DNA of 64,000 bases from NCBI GenBank assembly GCA_021779955.1, contig JAJXZS010000034.1, forward strand, positions 248,001 through 312,000, given 5' to 3'. The notes under the pieces were generated by a model. It searched no databases. It was given only the letters and a program-made list of their open reading frames with translations, and had not been told where the DNA came from. Positions 1-8,253 of this stretch are shown here, in pieces; the stretch's first letter is position 1; each line of letters begins with the position of its first letter. The position numbers were made by a program, and so were the translations under genes. Source of the stretch: Chloroflexota bacterium (GTDB taxonomy: Bacteria; Chloroflexota; Anaerolineae; Anaerolineales; Anaerolineaceae).

Positions 1-2
1 GT

Positions 3-410
3 TCAAGACTCTATCCTCTCCTGGGATGGGCCGGATATTTAAAGGATTGGCCGGGTCCTGAAGAAGGCGAGCGTCCTGCAGCTTATGTGGTGTTGTTGGG
101 GGATACTGCGATTAGTAGCAGCTACAGCATCGACCCGGGTATCGCATCGCAGACTTTATTGTTGGCCGCGGTGGAAAAGGGGCTTGGCGGCTGTGTCATC
201 GCCACGGTGAAGCGAAACGAGGCCATGGAATTGCTCAATATCCCCGGGCAATACGAAATCCTTTACGTGATCGCGCTTGGAAAACCGGTCGAAAAAGTGG
301 TCATCGAAGATCTCGCGCCGGATGGAGATATCAAGTATTGGCGGGACGAGAAGCACGTGCACCACGTTCCCAAACGCTCGCTGAAAGACTTGATTATCAG
401 CGAAAACTAG
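3..410 (+). CDS. Nitroreductase family protein, C-terminal part (cut by window edge)
   Basis: An open frame runs in from the left edge and ends at TAG 410, giving 135 residues without the N-terminus. The visible part begins with a Pro-Leu-Leu-Gly-Trp-Ala-Gly-Tyr stretch and continues through GDTAISSSYSIDPGIASQ and EKGLGGCVI, the pattern seen in the C-terminal half of nitroreductase-fold FMN enzymes, where the 'GLGGC' segment helps bind flavin. The family reduces nitro compounds, quinones or enones with NAD(P)H; the substrate here cannot be told. The SDR gene follows 46 nt downstream on the same strand. An internal ATG at 87 would give 107 residues but would discard conserved sequence, so the real start is outside the window. 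Confidence 0.8.
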   Translation, partial: SRLYPLLGWAGYLKDWPGPEEGERPAAYVVLLGDTAISSSYSIDPGIASQTLLLAAVEKGLGGCVIATVKRNEAMELLNIPGQYEILYVIALGKPVEKVVIEDLAPDGDIKYWRDEKHVHHVPKRSLKDLIISEN

Positions 411-456
411 TATCGTTATCCGATAAGTATACGTATTATCTAGGAGAGATTGGCTT

Positions 457-1221
457 ATGGCTGATTTTTTGGACGGGGCTGTAGCACTTGTTACAGGGGC
501 GAGCAGCGGGATCGGAGAAGCCACAGCAAAGGCACTGGCAGCCCGGGGAGCGGCAGTAGCACTCGTTGCCAGGCGCAAGGAGCGGCTGGTGAAGCTTGCC
601 GCGGAGATCGAAGCCAAAGGCGGGCGGGCGCTGATCATCCCTGCAGACATTGGTATCCAGGCAGAGTCAATCTCTACGGTTGCGCAAACCGCAGACGAAT
701 TCGGCCGTCTGGACATCCTGATCAATAATGCCGGCCTGATGCTTTTGAGCAACATCGAGCACGCGGATACCACCGAATGGGACCGCATGATCGATGTCAA
801 TTTGAAGGGTTTGCTGTATATGTCTCACGCAGCGCTTCCCTATTTGCTCAAGGCAGCCAAGGATTCGCCGCGCAAAGTGGCCGATATCGTCAATGTCAGT
901 TCGGTGGCAGGCCGCCGCGCGCGTATCGGCGCAGGCGTGTACAATGCCACCAAGTTTGGCGTCGTTGCTTTCACCGAATCGCTACGCCAGGAAGTGACCG
1001 CGAAGCATGTGCGTGTTTCCGTAGTCGAACCGGGCGTTGTTCGGACGGAACTTGCGGGTCACATGAGCGAGCAGAACCGCGCCGCAACGATGAGGCCCTT
1101 CGAGGGCGTGACCCAACTCGAATCTGAAGATATCGCCGAGATCATCGAGTTTATCGTTACGCGGCACTGGCGTTCGGCGCTCAACGAAGTCCTCGTGCGC
1201 CCAACGGAGCAATCCTTCTAG
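457..1221 (+). CDS. SDR family NAD(P)-dependent oxidoreductase
   Basis: A 254-residue classical short-chain dehydrogenase. The cofactor loop TGASSGIG is at residues 13-20, NNAG at 90-93, catalytic Ser at 148/149 and the YNATK motif puts Tyr162 and Lys166 in the active site. The ARRKER segment at 38-43, with Arg residues after the second strand, favours NADP(H). The length matches YdfG-like members. The start ATG has TAGGAGAG about 8 nt upstream. It lies 46 nt behind the nitroreductase, so co-transcription is plausible. A rho-independent terminator follows. The substrate (an alcohol, ketone or sugar) is not predictable from sequence. Confidence 0.93.
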   Translation: MADFLDGAVALVTGASSGIGEATAKALAARGAAVALVARRKERLVKLAAEIEAKGGRALIIPADIGIQAESISTVAQTADEFGRLDILINNAGLMLLSNIEHADTTEWDRMIDVNLKGLLYMSHAALPYLLKAAKDSPRKVADIVNVSSVAGRRARIGAGVYNATKFGVVAFTESLRQEVTAKHVRVSVVEPGVVRTELAGHMSEQNRAATMRPFEGVTQLESEDIAEIIEFIVTRHWRSALNEVLVRPTEQSF

Positions 1222-1258
1222 GGCGGTCAACAGGCGGGCTGTGAATCCGCTTCAAACA

Positions 1259-1291
1259 AACCGACTTTCATTCATCGAAGGCCGGTTTTTT
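1259..1291 (+). terminator. Rho-independent terminator after the SDR gene
   Basis: AACCGACTTT (1259-1268) pairs with AAGGCCGGTT (1278-1287) with one mismatch, followed by a T run to 1291. A second perfect 7-bp inverted repeat, GTTCGTT/AACGAAC (1292-1311), spans the stop codon of the convergent UbiA gene and may act as its 3' hairpin. Confidence 0.75.
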
Positions 1292-1301
1292 GTTCGTTCA
1301 G

Positions 1302-2156
1302 TCAAACGAACAACCGGCTGAGGATGAAGGCGAGGATACACAGGGTGGCGCCAAGATATATACCTCGCATGGCAGCGCGCCCACTCTCTGAACTAACCGA
1401 GCGAAGCAACCGGATGGAGAAAATGACGATCAGCGCGTCGGTGGCCAGGATCATCACCAGGTAGGTCAGGCCAAGCCAACCGAAGACCAGCGGAATGAAA
1501 CCAATAAGGATTACGAGTGACCATAAGATGACAGAGGTCCTCAGGGCGAACGACCTGCCGCGGGTCAGGGCGATGGAACGCGAACCACGCTTGCGATCAC
1601 CTTCCATGTCCATGGCATCGCCCGCGATCTCCTCGCCCAGATCGATGAAGAAGGCGATCAGGGCAAAGATCCAGACGACAAGGTTGCCTGGCAAGTGTAC
1701 CGTCAACGCGCCAAAGATGAAGGAGAGCCCAACCGACAAGCTGACCATGAGATTGCCCGTAAGCCCCGCTTGCTTGAAGCGCCAGTTATACAGAAACGCG
1801 ATCAGCCAGAGAAAGATGCCAAGAACAAGCACATCGGGGCCAAGGATGAAAGCGCAGGCCAGACCGGCCAGGCTGGTCAGTACACTGAGCGCAATCACCT
1901 CTGAACGAGTCACTGCCCCAGAGGGAAGGGGGCGATCAGGCGTGTTGATCTTGTCGACCTCGTAGTCGAAGAGGTCGTTGAGGATGATCGCAGATGCCGA
2001 GATGCAGAAGATGCTCAAGAAGGCCAACACTGCCACACTCAGTTGAGGGAAATGCCCCAATGCGAGAATTTCACCCGCCAGGACGCAGACGCCTGCCGCG
2101 AACGTCAGTTCAGGGCGGATGAGGTGCAGAATGCCTGTGAGTTTCCTTTTGAACAT
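1302..2156 (-). CDS. UbiA family prenyltransferase (DGGGP-synthase-like)
   Basis: A 284-residue polytopic membrane protein of the UbiA superfamily, which joins an isoprenyl diphosphate to an aromatic or glycerol acceptor in the membrane. Both Asp-rich Mg-binding motifs are intact: N60-D61-x2-D64-x3-D68 and D180-x2-D183-x3-D187. The sequence after the first motif (KINTPDRPLPSG) is typical of the geranylgeranylglyceryl-phosphate/MenA-like branch, so (di)geranylgeranylglyceryl phosphate synthase-like activity is possible but not proven. TATAAT sits only 6 nt before the ATG and no Shine-Dalgarno site is present, so the mRNA is probably leaderless. A second UbiA gene lies at 36409. Confidence 0.88.
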   Translation of the reverse strand: MFKRKLTGILHLIRPELTFAAGVCVLAGEILALGHFPQLSVAVLAFLSIFCISASAIILNDLFDYEVDKINTPDRPLPSGAVTRSEVIALSVLTSLAGLACAFILGPDVLVLGIFLWLIAFLYNWRFKQAGLTGNLMVSLSVGLSFIFGALTVHLPGNLVVWIFALIAFFIDLGEEIAGDAMDMEGDRKRGSRSIALTRGRSFALRTSVILWSLVILIGFIPLVFGWLGLTYLVMILATDALIVIFSIRLLRSVSSESGRAAMRGIYLGATLCILAFILSRLFV

Positions 2157-2168
2157 GCGTCTATTATA
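2157..2168 (-). promoter_or_regulatory. -10 element of a leaderless promoter (UbiA)
   Basis: On the minus strand TATAAT occupies 2168-2163, then 6 nt, then the ATG at 2156. Transcription would start at the A of the start codon. The -35 hexamer is not obvious. Confidence 0.55.
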
Positions 2169-2430
2169 GGCCAGGGACGGATGAGATGCGTATATTCACG
2201 TCATATTCTTCAGCCGGGTTGAGATGCTTAGAGCCGCACACCGATTCACACTTGCGGGAGTTGATTTGGCGCATTCCGACATCTTTGCTACAATAATTCA
2301 TAAGAAGCAATCCTGCTTGCCATACAACTTCACGGCGTAGTGAGCTGCAAATCGAAGACAAATTGATTGATTACAACAGCGGTATGGCCCGCAAGTAGGG
2401 TGTGCATATTCGTTTCGAAAGGATGTCGAA

Positions 2431-4095
2431 ATGGCCATGCAAACCTCTACCACTCCCATCTTCTACCCAGACTTGTGCCCAAATTGCTCAAATTATGATT
2501 CGACCGGCCAGAAATGCATGGTGGCTGCTGTCGCCGCCGGTTCGACTTTGCCTTCCGAGGTAATGATCTCAGAAATGACCGGGCTTTGCCCTTATTTCGA
2601 GCCTGTTGCGAGCCGACCGACAATCAATGAAGTCGAGGCAGTCGAAGTGCAGGGAAACGTGGGCTTAACAGCAGAGGAGCCACCCTTGCCCACAAGGGAA
2701 GAGCCGGTTGAAAAAGCGGCAACTGAAGCTGCGATGCCTTTAGCGACCGAAATGGAGGTGAGCCCCGGTGAAGCAGATGCAATAATCGAACCTGCTGCGG
2801 CGACGCCATTTGCTGACATAGCGTCGCTTGACGAGGCGGCGCAGGTTGTGGCGGAAGCTGAAGGCGCCGTGCCGCCTGAGCTTCAGGCCAGCATCCCCAT
2901 CGAACAGGCGGCCAGAATCGTATCGATGCCTGCGACAATCGAACAACCAACAACCGTAGAGCCAACGCCGGTTACCAAAGAGCGTCCAACGATGCCTGGA
3001 AACGCCCCGGCCGTGGAAGCCAGGCTGCCGGGGGAAGCGCGCATTCATTGCCCCAAATGCAAGGTCGAAAACACATCCAATGCAGTGCGATGTCAGAATT
3101 GCGGCGAATTGCTTCTGCCTGGCGAGAATACGCGGGGGAAACCGGTCTATTTTGTGTTCGGAGTACTCTTTGCCGCAGCTTTCGCGTATCTGTATTACCA
3201 GTTCTACATTCTGAACCCGGGGACCACTCTCGAGAATGGGATATTCAGCCCCTTGATCCTTGGAGCGTTCGTCTCGCTGCTGCTGGGAATCTTCCTTTCA
3301 TTGAGGCGGGCACCGGAGTATTTGAAGTACGAAGCTCGGGCAAGCAGGCATATCCCCCTGAACGCGCTGCAATCGCTTGCGGATGCGAACCGGGCGATCG
3401 CAATTTCACCAGAACGTGAGCACAACAGGCTGCTGAAGATGCGCGCGGAAATTTACGATAAGCTTGGCATGGCAGAGGCTGCAGCTCGAGACAGGTTAGC
3501 GGTAATCACCTCGCCAAAGGCGACGCGCGCAGATGCGAACTTGGTCTATCCGATCACCGGGGCGGAAGCCGACCTATATGCCATGGGACGGCGCAAGGAT
3601 CAGATGAAGGCGGTATTGAGCTCGGGCAATGTCGTTGCGGTAGGGTATTGTCCAAGATGCCGGTTGGTTGCAGAGTTGAATGCTGATGAGAGCTGCAAGG
3701 TCCACCCCAAGATCAAAGGCCAGGATGTCGATTACGTGATTGCCGCCGATGCGCTGAAGGGGAAGCTCTCGGTGTTGGGGAAGATTGAGCGCAGACATCA
3801 GGAGGCGGCAGCTCAACTGACCGGGATGCTTGCTCAAAATGAGGCAGCTGCCGTTGGGTACTGCCCCAAGTGCCGGAAGGTAGTGCAGCTCGATGTGGAG
3901 CGCAAGTGCATCGTCCATCCGAAGCAGAGAGGCAAGTGGGTGCATTACACAGTGCCTGGCGAACTGGAGCAGGGTAAACAGGCGGTTCTTGAAGAGATGA
4001 AGAAACGCACGGTTGCGCTGAGGGACTTGCGAAATGCGTTGATGGTGGTGATCGTGCTTGTTGTTTTGCTGCTGGCCTATGTGCTGACAAGGTAA
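2431..4095 (+). CDS. Membrane protein with multiple zinc-ribbon-like modules
   Basis: Unrecognised 554-residue protein with a clear modular plan. Residues 10-50 hold a Cys-rich module (CPNCSN...C...C) and about 50-205 a low-complexity Glu/Ala/Pro/Thr linker. A four-Cys zinc ribbon (HCPKCKVENTSN...CQNCGE) at about 206-232 follows. Two membrane segments come next (VYFVFGVLFAAAFAYLYY and GAFVSLLLGIFLSL), then a helical TPR-like stretch, then two homologous CPRC/CPKC modules: YCPRCRLVAELNAD and YCPKCRKVVQLDVE, each ending in a 'C-x-VHPK' motif about 15 residues later. A C-terminal anchor (VVIVLVVLLLAYVL) closes it. Zinc binding is inferred. It stands alone between convergent neighbours, and no function is claimed. 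ATG 2437 is an alternative start. Confidence 0.8.
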   Translation: MAMQTSTTPIFYPDLCPNCSNYDSTGQKCMVAAVAAGSTLPSEVMISEMTGLCPYFEPVASRPTINEVEAVEVQGNVGLTAEEPPLPTREEPVEKAATEAAMPLATEMEVSPGEADAIIEPAAATPFADIASLDEAAQVVAEAEGAVPPELQASIPIEQAARIVSMPATIEQPTTVEPTPVTKERPTMPGNAPAVEARLPGEARIHCPKCKVENTSNAVRCQNCGELLLPGENTRGKPVYFVFGVLFAAAFAYLYYQFYILNPGTTLENGIFSPLILGAFVSLLLGIFLSLRRAPEYLKYEARASRHIPLNALQSLADANRAIAISPEREHNRLLKMRAEIYDKLGMAEAAARDRLAVITSPKATRADANLVYPITGAEADLYAMGRRKDQMKAVLSSGNVVAVGYCPRCRLVAELNADESCKVHPKIKGQDVDYVIAADALKGKLSVLGKIERRHQEAAAQLTGMLAQNEAAAVGYCPKCRKVVQLDVERKCIVHPKQRGKWVHYTVPGELEQGKQAVLEEMKKRTVALRDLRNALMVVIVLVVLLLAYVLTR

Positions 4096-4412
4096 GGCGG
4101 GACGAGAAGTCTGGGTATTGCTGCTTGTAGCCGTGTCAGTTTATGAGCGATCGAGCGGGTATCATAGACAAGGAAAAAGACGATCTATCCCCAGTTCTTC
4201 CCTTCGGGGAAAGGCCATGGAAGAGCGTACAGCTTGACGATCCTTAGGATGTTTCTTGTCATGTGAGGATGCAATCCTTGGCGCTATTACGAGAAGCGCA
4301 CATGAATATGTGTAGCCCGAATGAACCGTTCAGGAAGCAGAGAAAAATTTTAAGGAAACTGTAAGGTGTCAACGGATCAACCCCTTGAATTGCGGATGGC
4401 GTGACGCCCTTC
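4096..4412. other. Intergenic region, no gene seen
   Basis: 317 bp between converging genes. I see no tRNA fold, no coding frame with family features and no clear terminator with a T tract. Confidence 0.5.
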
Positions 4413-5801
4413 TCAGATCACGTCAGATTCGTTGATGGGGATTTCGGGTTCCGGTTTTTGCGAGAAGACCTCTTCTGGTGTCTCGACTGTTTTAACGGTG
4501 ATATCGGGCAATTCGATCTCCAGTCGACGAAGGCGCGGATAGAGAAAGGCAATCCCTGTCACTATCATTGTGACGATGCCAAAAACGCTGAACAGCAAGG
4601 CGATACCGCGTCCGGGTCCCGTGCCTATGATCCTTCCGAATGAATTTGCCAGAGGGCCATTTACGCTCATCAGAGGCTCGAAGATATGGTCGGCCAGGGG
4701 TCCGGCAATCAGGTAAGCCAGGGGGAGGGAGGACCAGGCAATCATACGGCGCACGGAGAAAACCCGACCCTGAACGTCAGGAGCCGTTTTGGTTTGCCAG
4801 ATAGCCTGGCTGCAACTATTGATGATAGGCAGGCCAAAGAAATATACAAAGACTGCGACGGCCCAAATGGCAATCGAGGCCGGGAAACCCACCGCTAAAA
4901 GGGCAATGCTTGAAAGCACAGAAAACAGGTAGATGCCAAAGATCCGCCTCTTTGGACCACCCCAAGCGCTCATGGTGAGACTTCCCACCAGTAGCGCAAT
5001 TCCCCCAATCGACATGAGCATGCCCAGGGTAGCGACGGTGGTAAATCCAAGCACCAAGGGTGTGAACAAAACCTGGACCACCCCCGAAGTAAAGTTGGTC
5101 ACAGCAAAAAAGAGGAGCAAAGCCAATAATCCGCGGCGGGCATTGATGTATTGCCAGCCAAATGCCGCTTCGTGGAGCAATGACCCCCGACCCTCCCGGC
5201 CTTCCCTGGTCACCTCAGGCCTGGGAATCCGCACCATCAGGAGAGTGGAAACCGCAAATAAAAAGGTGATGAAATCGATGAGGATCACCCCCTGGAGCTG
5301 GATCGCTCCAAGCAATACTGCCGCCAATGGGGGTGCGGCGATCATTCCAACGGCTTCAGCAATCTGGACCATTCCCCCAGCACGCCCGAGATGTTCCTTG
5401 GGGACGAGGAGGGTGGTGGCTGCTGAATAGGCGGGCCATTGGAATGCGCTGAACGTGGAACTGACTGCCATGATGATATAAATTTGCCAGACTTCCAGGC
5501 GGTTCGCGAGAAGGAGAACCACGATGGACACTGTGCATAAACTTGCACCCGCGTCGCTTAGAATCATTGCCCAGCGACGGTCCCAGCGATCGACAAGCGC
5601 ACCGGCGATGGGAGAGAACAGGATGCCGGGCAGCGCAGTGAACAATGAGATGAGAGCAAATTGGGTGACAGAACCGGTGCGTTGGAAGACCCATACGCCC
5701 AGGGCAAATCCGGTGAGCCCGGACCCGGTGAGCGATATCAACTGACCTCCCCAGATGAGGAGGAATGTGCGAAAGCCTTTTACAGCAAGGAGGTTGTTCA
5801 T
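4413..5801 (-). CDS. MFS transporter (MFS_3/EntS-like exporter)
   Basis: A 462-residue major facilitator with about 12 hydrophobic segments. The loop 2-3 signature appears as GALVDRWDRRWAM (usual form GxxxDRxGRR). The overall pattern (NNLLAVKGFRTFLLIWGGQLIS at the N-terminus, TFSAFQWPAYSAATTLLVPKEHLGRAGG after segment 4) matches the MFS_3 / 'transmembrane secretion effector' group, which includes the siderophore exporter EntS. A small-molecule exporter is likely; the substrate is unknown. The start chosen is ATG 5801, preceded by GGAGGGG; an in-frame upstream start at 5840 lacks such a site. The C-terminal tail of about 40 residues is hydrophilic. It stands alone. Confidence 0.9.
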   Translation of the reverse strand: MNNLLAVKGFRTFLLIWGGQLISLTGSGLTGFALGVWVFQRTGSVTQFALISLFTALPGILFSPIAGALVDRWDRRWAMILSDAGASLCTVSIVVLLLANRLEVWQIYIIMAVSSTFSAFQWPAYSAATTLLVPKEHLGRAGGMVQIAEAVGMIAAPPLAAVLLGAIQLQGVILIDFITFLFAVSTLLMVRIPRPEVTREGREGRGSLLHEAAFGWQYINARRGLLALLLFFAVTNFTSGVVQVLFTPLVLGFTTVATLGMLMSIGGIALLVGSLTMSAWGGPKRRIFGIYLFSVLSSIALLAVGFPASIAIWAVAVFVYFFGLPIINSCSQAIWQTKTAPDVQGRVFSVRRMIAWSSLPLAYLIAGPLADHIFEPLMSVNGPLANSFGRIIGTGPGRGIALLFSVFGIVTMIVTGIAFLYPRLRRLEIELPDITVKTVETPEEVFSQKPEPEIPINESDVI

Positions 5802-5983
5802 AGGGATCCCCTCCAGACCAGAAAAACTTGTTCCAGCCAACTCATAGGTTGGGCAAGCTTACAAGCGTCAGATATACGGCTGATTTGCTGAACGGAATTT
5901 GATGTTTGTTACGTTGGGGTTAACGAACCGGATTGAAAAGTCATCGACGGATTCTTTTGCGGGTTTTAATATTCGTTTATTTC

Positions 5984-5989
5984 ATTATA
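5984..5989 (-). promoter_or_regulatory. Possible -10 box upstream of the MFS gene
   Basis: TATAAT on the minus strand (GCTTATAATG), about 185 nt before the MFS start. It lies in the 288-bp MFS-VOC intergenic space, and no good -35 is seen at the usual distance. Confidence 0.3.
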
Positions 5990-6088
5990 AGCTACGGGTC
6001 AATGGACCGAACAGGTCGGACTGACAGCAGACGAGGTCAAATTGAAGATGAAGAGAGAAACCACCTACTGGAGTCTATGCAACTGGCG

Positions 6089-6490
6089 TCAACCGGCAGA
6101 ATTCATTTGCACGAGATCCCAAAGGTTGCCGTAGAGGTCTTCGAAGACGGCAACCCATCCGTAAGGAGCGTGTTTCGGTTCGCGGATGAACCTGATGCCG
6201 TTCGAAATCATCTCGTTGTAGTCGCGCCAGAAGTCGTCAGTATTGAGGAAGAGAAAAACCCGACCGCCAGCCTGGTTGCCGATGAAAGGCTCCTGTTCGG
6301 GTTTGGATGCCCTGGCGAGAAGCAGCGTCGTGCCGCTCGATCCGGGCGGGGCAACAAGAACCCAGCGCTTGTCCTGTTCAGGCTGATAAGTGTCTTCGAC
6401 GAGAGTGAAGTGGAGCTTTTGGGTGTAGAAGGCGATGGCTTCGTCGTAATCCCGCACGACCAGAGCGATATGGAGGATGGTTTGTTGCAT
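6089..6490 (-). CDS. VOC (glyoxalase/bleomycin-resistance fold) family protein
   Basis: A 133-residue single-domain vicinal-oxygen-chelate protein. It begins LHIALVVRDYDEAIAFYTQKLHF, the first beta-alpha unit with the metal-ligand His at residue 7, and ends with AVFEDLYGNLWDLVQ, the last strand, where the usual metal-ligand Glu is replaced by Asp. The KRWVLVAPPGSSGTTLLLA segment fits the subgroup often annotated simply as VOC family. Members are lyases, dioxygenases or drug-binding proteins, and the role here is unknown. No tight operon link is visible. The start ATG is the first in frame. Confidence 0.88.
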   Translation of the reverse strand: MQQTILHIALVVRDYDEAIAFYTQKLHFTLVEDTYQPEQDKRWVLVAPPGSSGTTLLLARASKPEQEPFIGNQAGGRVFLFLNTDDFWRDYNEMISNGIRFIREPKHAPYGWVAVFEDLYGNLWDLVQMNSAG

Positions 6491-6529
6491 TCTGAGCCCC
6501 CGGCTTGTTACATGGTGTTCGAAAGAAAA

Positions 6530-6973
6530 TCAGAGATGCGAATGCTCACGCCAATTGTACCCGCATGATGGGCAAAGCGCATTGTGCATACAGAGGAGCG
6601 ATCCACAGCTTGGGCACATCCATTTGCGGTTTTCGATCTCGACAAAGCTGTCGATTCCGGCGCGCTCGATGGCGATGAGGTTGTCGATGGGTTGGGTGTT
6701 GTATTTGGTGCGGTAGCGTTTATCCAGGCGTTTGATCAGGATGCAGGGGAAGTCGGCGCAGCCAACACAATAAGCGGATTTGGTAGCTCCCAGTTTTTCA
6801 CAGTTCTTGATGTGTCAATTCACGCATGATGGAGATTTATTGAAATCCGCTCCGCGGCAGCCAGGACAGGCGGCTATTCGCCGGATGAACGCGCGGCATA
6901 GACGGCAATCGATGCCGCAAGGCGCAATCAAGGCCGGAGAAGTCGGTTTGGGGAGGGCTTGGCTAGAATCCAC
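6530..6973 (-). pseudogene. DUF3795 family gene interrupted by an in-frame TGA (or candidate selenoprotein)
   Basis: Reading leftward from a GTG at 6973 (overlapping the end of the PPOX gene), one frame carries a complete Cys-rich DUF3795-type protein: APCGIDCRLCRAFI, then AACPGCRGADFNKSPSCVN, then TGA at 6817-6815 (codon 53), then HIKNCEKLGATKSAYCVGCA, then DFPCILIKRLDKRYRTKY, and a C-terminal zinc-ribbon-like MCPSCG...CPSCGYNW, ending at TGA 6530. As I recall the family, this place reads C-x-x-C-x-I-x-x-C, so the TGA sits where a Cys is expected. It is therefore either a Cys-to-stop mutation or a selenocysteine codon. I find no convincing SECIS-like hairpin just after it. DUF3795 proteins are thought to be small metal-binding proteins of unknown function. 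Confidence 0.7.
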
Positions 6974-7367
6974 GGAGCCTGGTTGGGTCGATGTGGATGG
7001 CTACAGTGTAGTCGGCGTGGAATTGCTCGGTGGTCATACCGAGGTCCTTGATGTCATCGGCATACTTCTTGGCATAGCCATGGTCGATGATTGGCGAGTG
7101 TGGTTCAAGTTTCGCATCGCCTGTGATGACGATCACATCGTCACCGCCACCCTCGAAGTTGATTGAAACCTTGGGGTGGACGGGAATATTGCGCAGTTTC
7201 AATGATTTGGCCTGGCTATAAATGAGTATCTCCTTGCCGTTCCAATAGAACCAGACCGGGTTGGGTTCAGGCGTGCCGCTGTGCGCCACGGTGGTGAGCC
7301 AGATCACCTTATCATGTTCGAGACGGTCAAGGACGTGGGCGCCGAAATCACCTTTGAATTCGATCAT
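6963..7367 (-). CDS. PPOX-class (F420- or FMN-dependent) oxidoreductase, TIGR03667-like
   Basis: 134 residues with the split-barrel pyridoxamine-oxidase fold: KVIWLTTVAHSGTPEPNPVWFYWNGKEILIYS is the cofactor-binding first half, SLKLRNIPVHPKVSINFEGG follows, and a short C-terminal TVAIHIDPTRLRGF strand ends it. The 'GTPEPNPVWFYW' pattern is that of the Rv3369-type group, which in actinobacteria uses deazaflavin F420; use of F420 here is inferred only. Start ATG 7367 has GGAG 6-7 nt upstream and an extended -10 promoter 35 nt upstream. The interrupted DUF3795 gene overlaps its last codons on the same strand. Confidence 0.88.
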   Translation of the reverse strand: MIEFKGDFGAHVLDRLEHDKVIWLTTVAHSGTPEPNPVWFYWNGKEILIYSQAKSLKLRNIPVHPKVSINFEGGGDDVIVITGDAKLEPHSPIIDHGYAKKYADDIKDLGMTTEQFHADYTVAIHIDPTRLRGF

Positions 7368-7400
7368 TATGTCTCCAATCTATCCGAAATAACGTTAGTT

Positions 7401-7410
7401 CCATTATACA
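7401..7410 (-). promoter_or_regulatory. Extended -10 promoter of the PPOX gene
   Basis: CCATTATACA on the + strand reads TGTATAATGG on the minus strand, 35 nt before ATG 7367. The same 10-mer recurs upstream of other leftward genes at 10953, 22047 and 33269. Confidence 0.7.
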
Positions 7411-7990
7411 GAGTTCAGGTCAGTGAAACTGCAGCGAATTCCGGTAGAGGAGGTAGTGCTTACGTCCTTGAGCGTTTAGTACGCAAGGCGCATTGCTGAA
7501 GGGCTAGAGACTTGAATTGGCAGGTCAATGATCTTTCCCCGGTCCGTCCTGAAGCGAAGGGACAAATCAACCTCCCTGGCGATCTAGGCGCCCTCTTGCA
7601 GTATTAGTGATAGCAGGGGCAGGCCGATTGCCGTTTGTGCGCTAACTGCAACTATAACCAATTGACGCTCAGCCGAACCCTCTCTCATACGAGTGTGAGG
7701 GGTTTGATAAGCATGCGTTGAACAGTCATCTCCAGCCTTGACCCCGAAGATGTTCTTCACAGCGAAGTAAGGGCCAGTACAAGATTAAGAGGTGTCCTTT
7801 CGTTTTTAGAAGATATTCGATAAAGTGGGCCAGGCGCTGAAGAATTCCATTACCAGAGCCGCAATTACCTTCATGGATGTTTTTTGTTCAAGAGGACAAG
7901 AAGGCAAGCCAGAGGAACTGATCATTCCCGTAATTAACTCGCAGACCTATACGTCTTCAGGGCGATGTATACTGAGAATAAGAGATTCGA
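7411..7990. other. 580-bp intergenic region, nothing assigned
   Basis: No frame with family features and no tRNA were seen. A TATACT box near 7970 with an ATG at 7991 is the only signal, and it belongs to the small gene that follows. Confidence 0.4.
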
Positions 7991-8206
7991 ATGAGTAGCG
8001 TAAGTGGGGTGGGTATGTCAACTAAGAAGAGTTCGCTTCGGTCTTGGGTGGTTGGCATTCTGTTGGTTATTTGCCTTGTGCTTGCCCCCGGCATTCGGGG
8101 TTACGGCAACTGGCGAATTGATGAGTACATCATCGGTATGGCGCTGCCCATTGCGATTATTCTCTATCAGTTAATCTCCGGGAAGCAGTTCTCAATTTCC
8201 AAATAA
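7991..8206 (+). CDS. Small membrane protein, two predicted TM helices
   Basis: Unrecognised 71-residue frame. After a short basic N-terminus (STKKSSLRSW) comes a strongly hydrophobic helix (VVGILLVICLVLAPGI), a polar turn (RGYGNWRIDEY) and a second helix (IIGMALPIAIILYQLI), ending GKQFSISK. The composition suits a small inner-membrane protein rather than noise. Two starts are possible: ATG 7991, or ATG 8015, which has GGGGTGGG directly upstream. A TATACT box about 20 nt before 7991 may be its promoter. No partner genes are evident. Confidence 0.5.
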   Translation: MSSVSGVGMSTKKSSLRSWVVGILLVICLVLAPGIRGYGNWRIDEYIIGMALPIAIILYQLISGKQFSISK

Positions 8207-8253
8207 ACATCAAGCATTTGATTTTCGAAGCCTTATCTCGTGAAATGGCAAAA

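Noticed and set aside
2164-2361. 65-residue minus-strand frame
   Set aside because: Overlaps the UbiA promoter region and shows no family or codon signal.
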